From: Chloroflexota bacterium
GTDB taxonomy: Bacteria; Chloroflexota; UBA6077; CF-72
Direction: 5' to 3'
Length of the DNA stretch: 5,486 nucleotides
NCBI GenBank assembly: GCA_019242065.1
Contig: JAFAWJ010000547.1
Coordinates: 1-5,486, forward strand
The translations under genes and the position numbers were made by a program. Within the stretch, counting starts at the first letter, position 1. Every line of letters starts with the position of its first letter. The notes under the pieces were generated by a model that did not search any database, was not told the origin of the DNA, and saw only the letters and a program-made list of their open reading frames with translations. This document shows, piece after piece, positions 5,022-5,486 of this stretch.

Positions 5022-5486
5022 AACCGAAGGGCGTAGCCGGCGCCGCGGACCGTCTGGATCAGGCGCGATCGCCCGCCAGACTCCAACTTATCGCGCAAGT
5101 ATTTGATGCGAACGTCGACGAGGTTCGAGTCGCCGAGATAGTCGAACCCCCAGACGGCCTGCAGGATCTGTTCCCGCGTCAGCACCTGGCGCGGGTAGCG
5201 CAGAAACAACTCGAGCAGGTCGTACTCGCGAGCCGTGAGCTCGAGCGCATCGTCACCGCGTGTCGCTTCGCGCTCGCTCGGGATCAGCTCGACGTCCTGA
5301 AAGCGCAGGATCTCGACTTGGCGCGGCTGCACGCGCCGGAGCAGCGCGCGCACGCGAGCCATGAGCTCGTCGTTCTCGAACGGCTTGACCACGTAGTCGT
5401 CCGCGCCGGAATCCAGGCCCGTCACCTTATCGGCGCCCGCGTCGCGCGCGGTGAGCATCAGGATCGGAATCAGGCTCTCGCGACGG
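5018..5486 (-). CDS. OmpR/PhoB-family response regulator, N-terminus cut by window edge
   Basis: The visible 155 residues are the C-terminal two-thirds of a two-component transcription factor; the reading frame is open to the right edge, so the true start and the phosphorylated aspartate lie outside. An ATG at 5458 lies inside the receiver domain (the Met of PILMLTARD) and is not the start. The receiver end shows the conserved switch Thr in MLTAR and the conserved Lys in DDYVVKPF. The winged-helix DNA-binding domain follows, with LTAREYDLLELFLRYP, the QVLTREQILQAVWG segment, the recognition helix region NLVDVRIKYLRDKLE and the terminal hairpin IQTVRGAGYALRL. It is the obvious partner of the downstream kinase. 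Such regulators bind direct repeats as dimers, and a matching 11-bp-phased repeat lies upstream of the sigma factor gene. Confidence 0.96.
   Translation of the reverse strand, partial: RRESLIPILMLTARDAGADKVTGLDSGADDYVVKPFENDELMARVRALLRRVQPRQVEILRFQDVELIPSEREATRGDDALELTAREYDLLELFLRYPRQVLTREQILQAVWGFDYLGDSNLVDVRIKYLRDKLESGGRSRLIQTVRGAGYALRL

Noticed and set aside
5018..5458. A complete 146-residue protein starting at ATG 5458
   Set aside because: That Met lies in the beta-4 strand of the receiver domain and the frame continues upstream as RRESLIPIL to the window edge, so the gene is partial and not a short protein.
1..5486. CRISPR array, tRNA/rRNA gene, insertion sequence or prophage piece
   Set aside because: No regularly spaced identical repeats, cloverleaf-like sequence, transposase motif or phage gene was found; almost all of the window is accounted for by six same-strand genes.

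Overview
The window reads almost entirely on the minus strand and carries six genes, the first of them cut by the right edge. Base composition is high-GC and codons are strongly G/C-ending. Tightly overlapping genes and a secreted protein with a long Thr/Pro/Ala linker suggest a high-GC environmental bacterium. Chloroflexota is my best guess because such linkers are common there, but Actinobacteriota or another high-GC phylum cannot be excluded from this sequence.

In the direction of transcription (right to left) the layout is: (1) an OmpR/PhoB-type response regulator, C-terminal part only (5018 to beyond 5486); (2) a membrane sensor histidine kinase (3447-5021); (3) a secreted six-repeat NHL beta-propeller protein (2245-3450); (4) an ECF-like sigma-70 factor (1557-2153); (5) a small unrecognised protein (1231-1515); (6) class II fructose-1,6-bisphosphatase GlpX (106-1134). 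Genes 1-2 and 2-3 each overlap by the 4-nt ATGA stop/start arrangement. Regulator, kinase and propeller protein are therefore almost certainly one translationally coupled operon, with the propeller as a candidate extracytoplasmic partner or accessory of the two-component system.

A 91-bp spacer separates the propeller gene from the sigma factor gene. It holds a 19-bp direct repeat (TCCGTAAT-N3-TCCGTAAT on the minus strand) and two further, degenerate copies on the same 11-bp phase. Arrays of this geometry are typical targets of OmpR/PhoB-family regulators. The most interesting hypothesis here is that the neighbouring response regulator controls the sigma factor, giving a membrane-sensing to sigma-factor cascade. 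This is inferred from pattern and context only.

The metabolic gene glpX has a strong Shine-Dalgarno sequence and a 96-bp leader, so it may be expressed separately from the regulatory genes. The 105 bases at the left edge hold no gene that I can support, but contain a perfect 7-bp inverted repeat and three short GCGTCAC repeats. I found no tRNA, rRNA, CRISPR array, insertion sequence or convincing intrinsic terminator.
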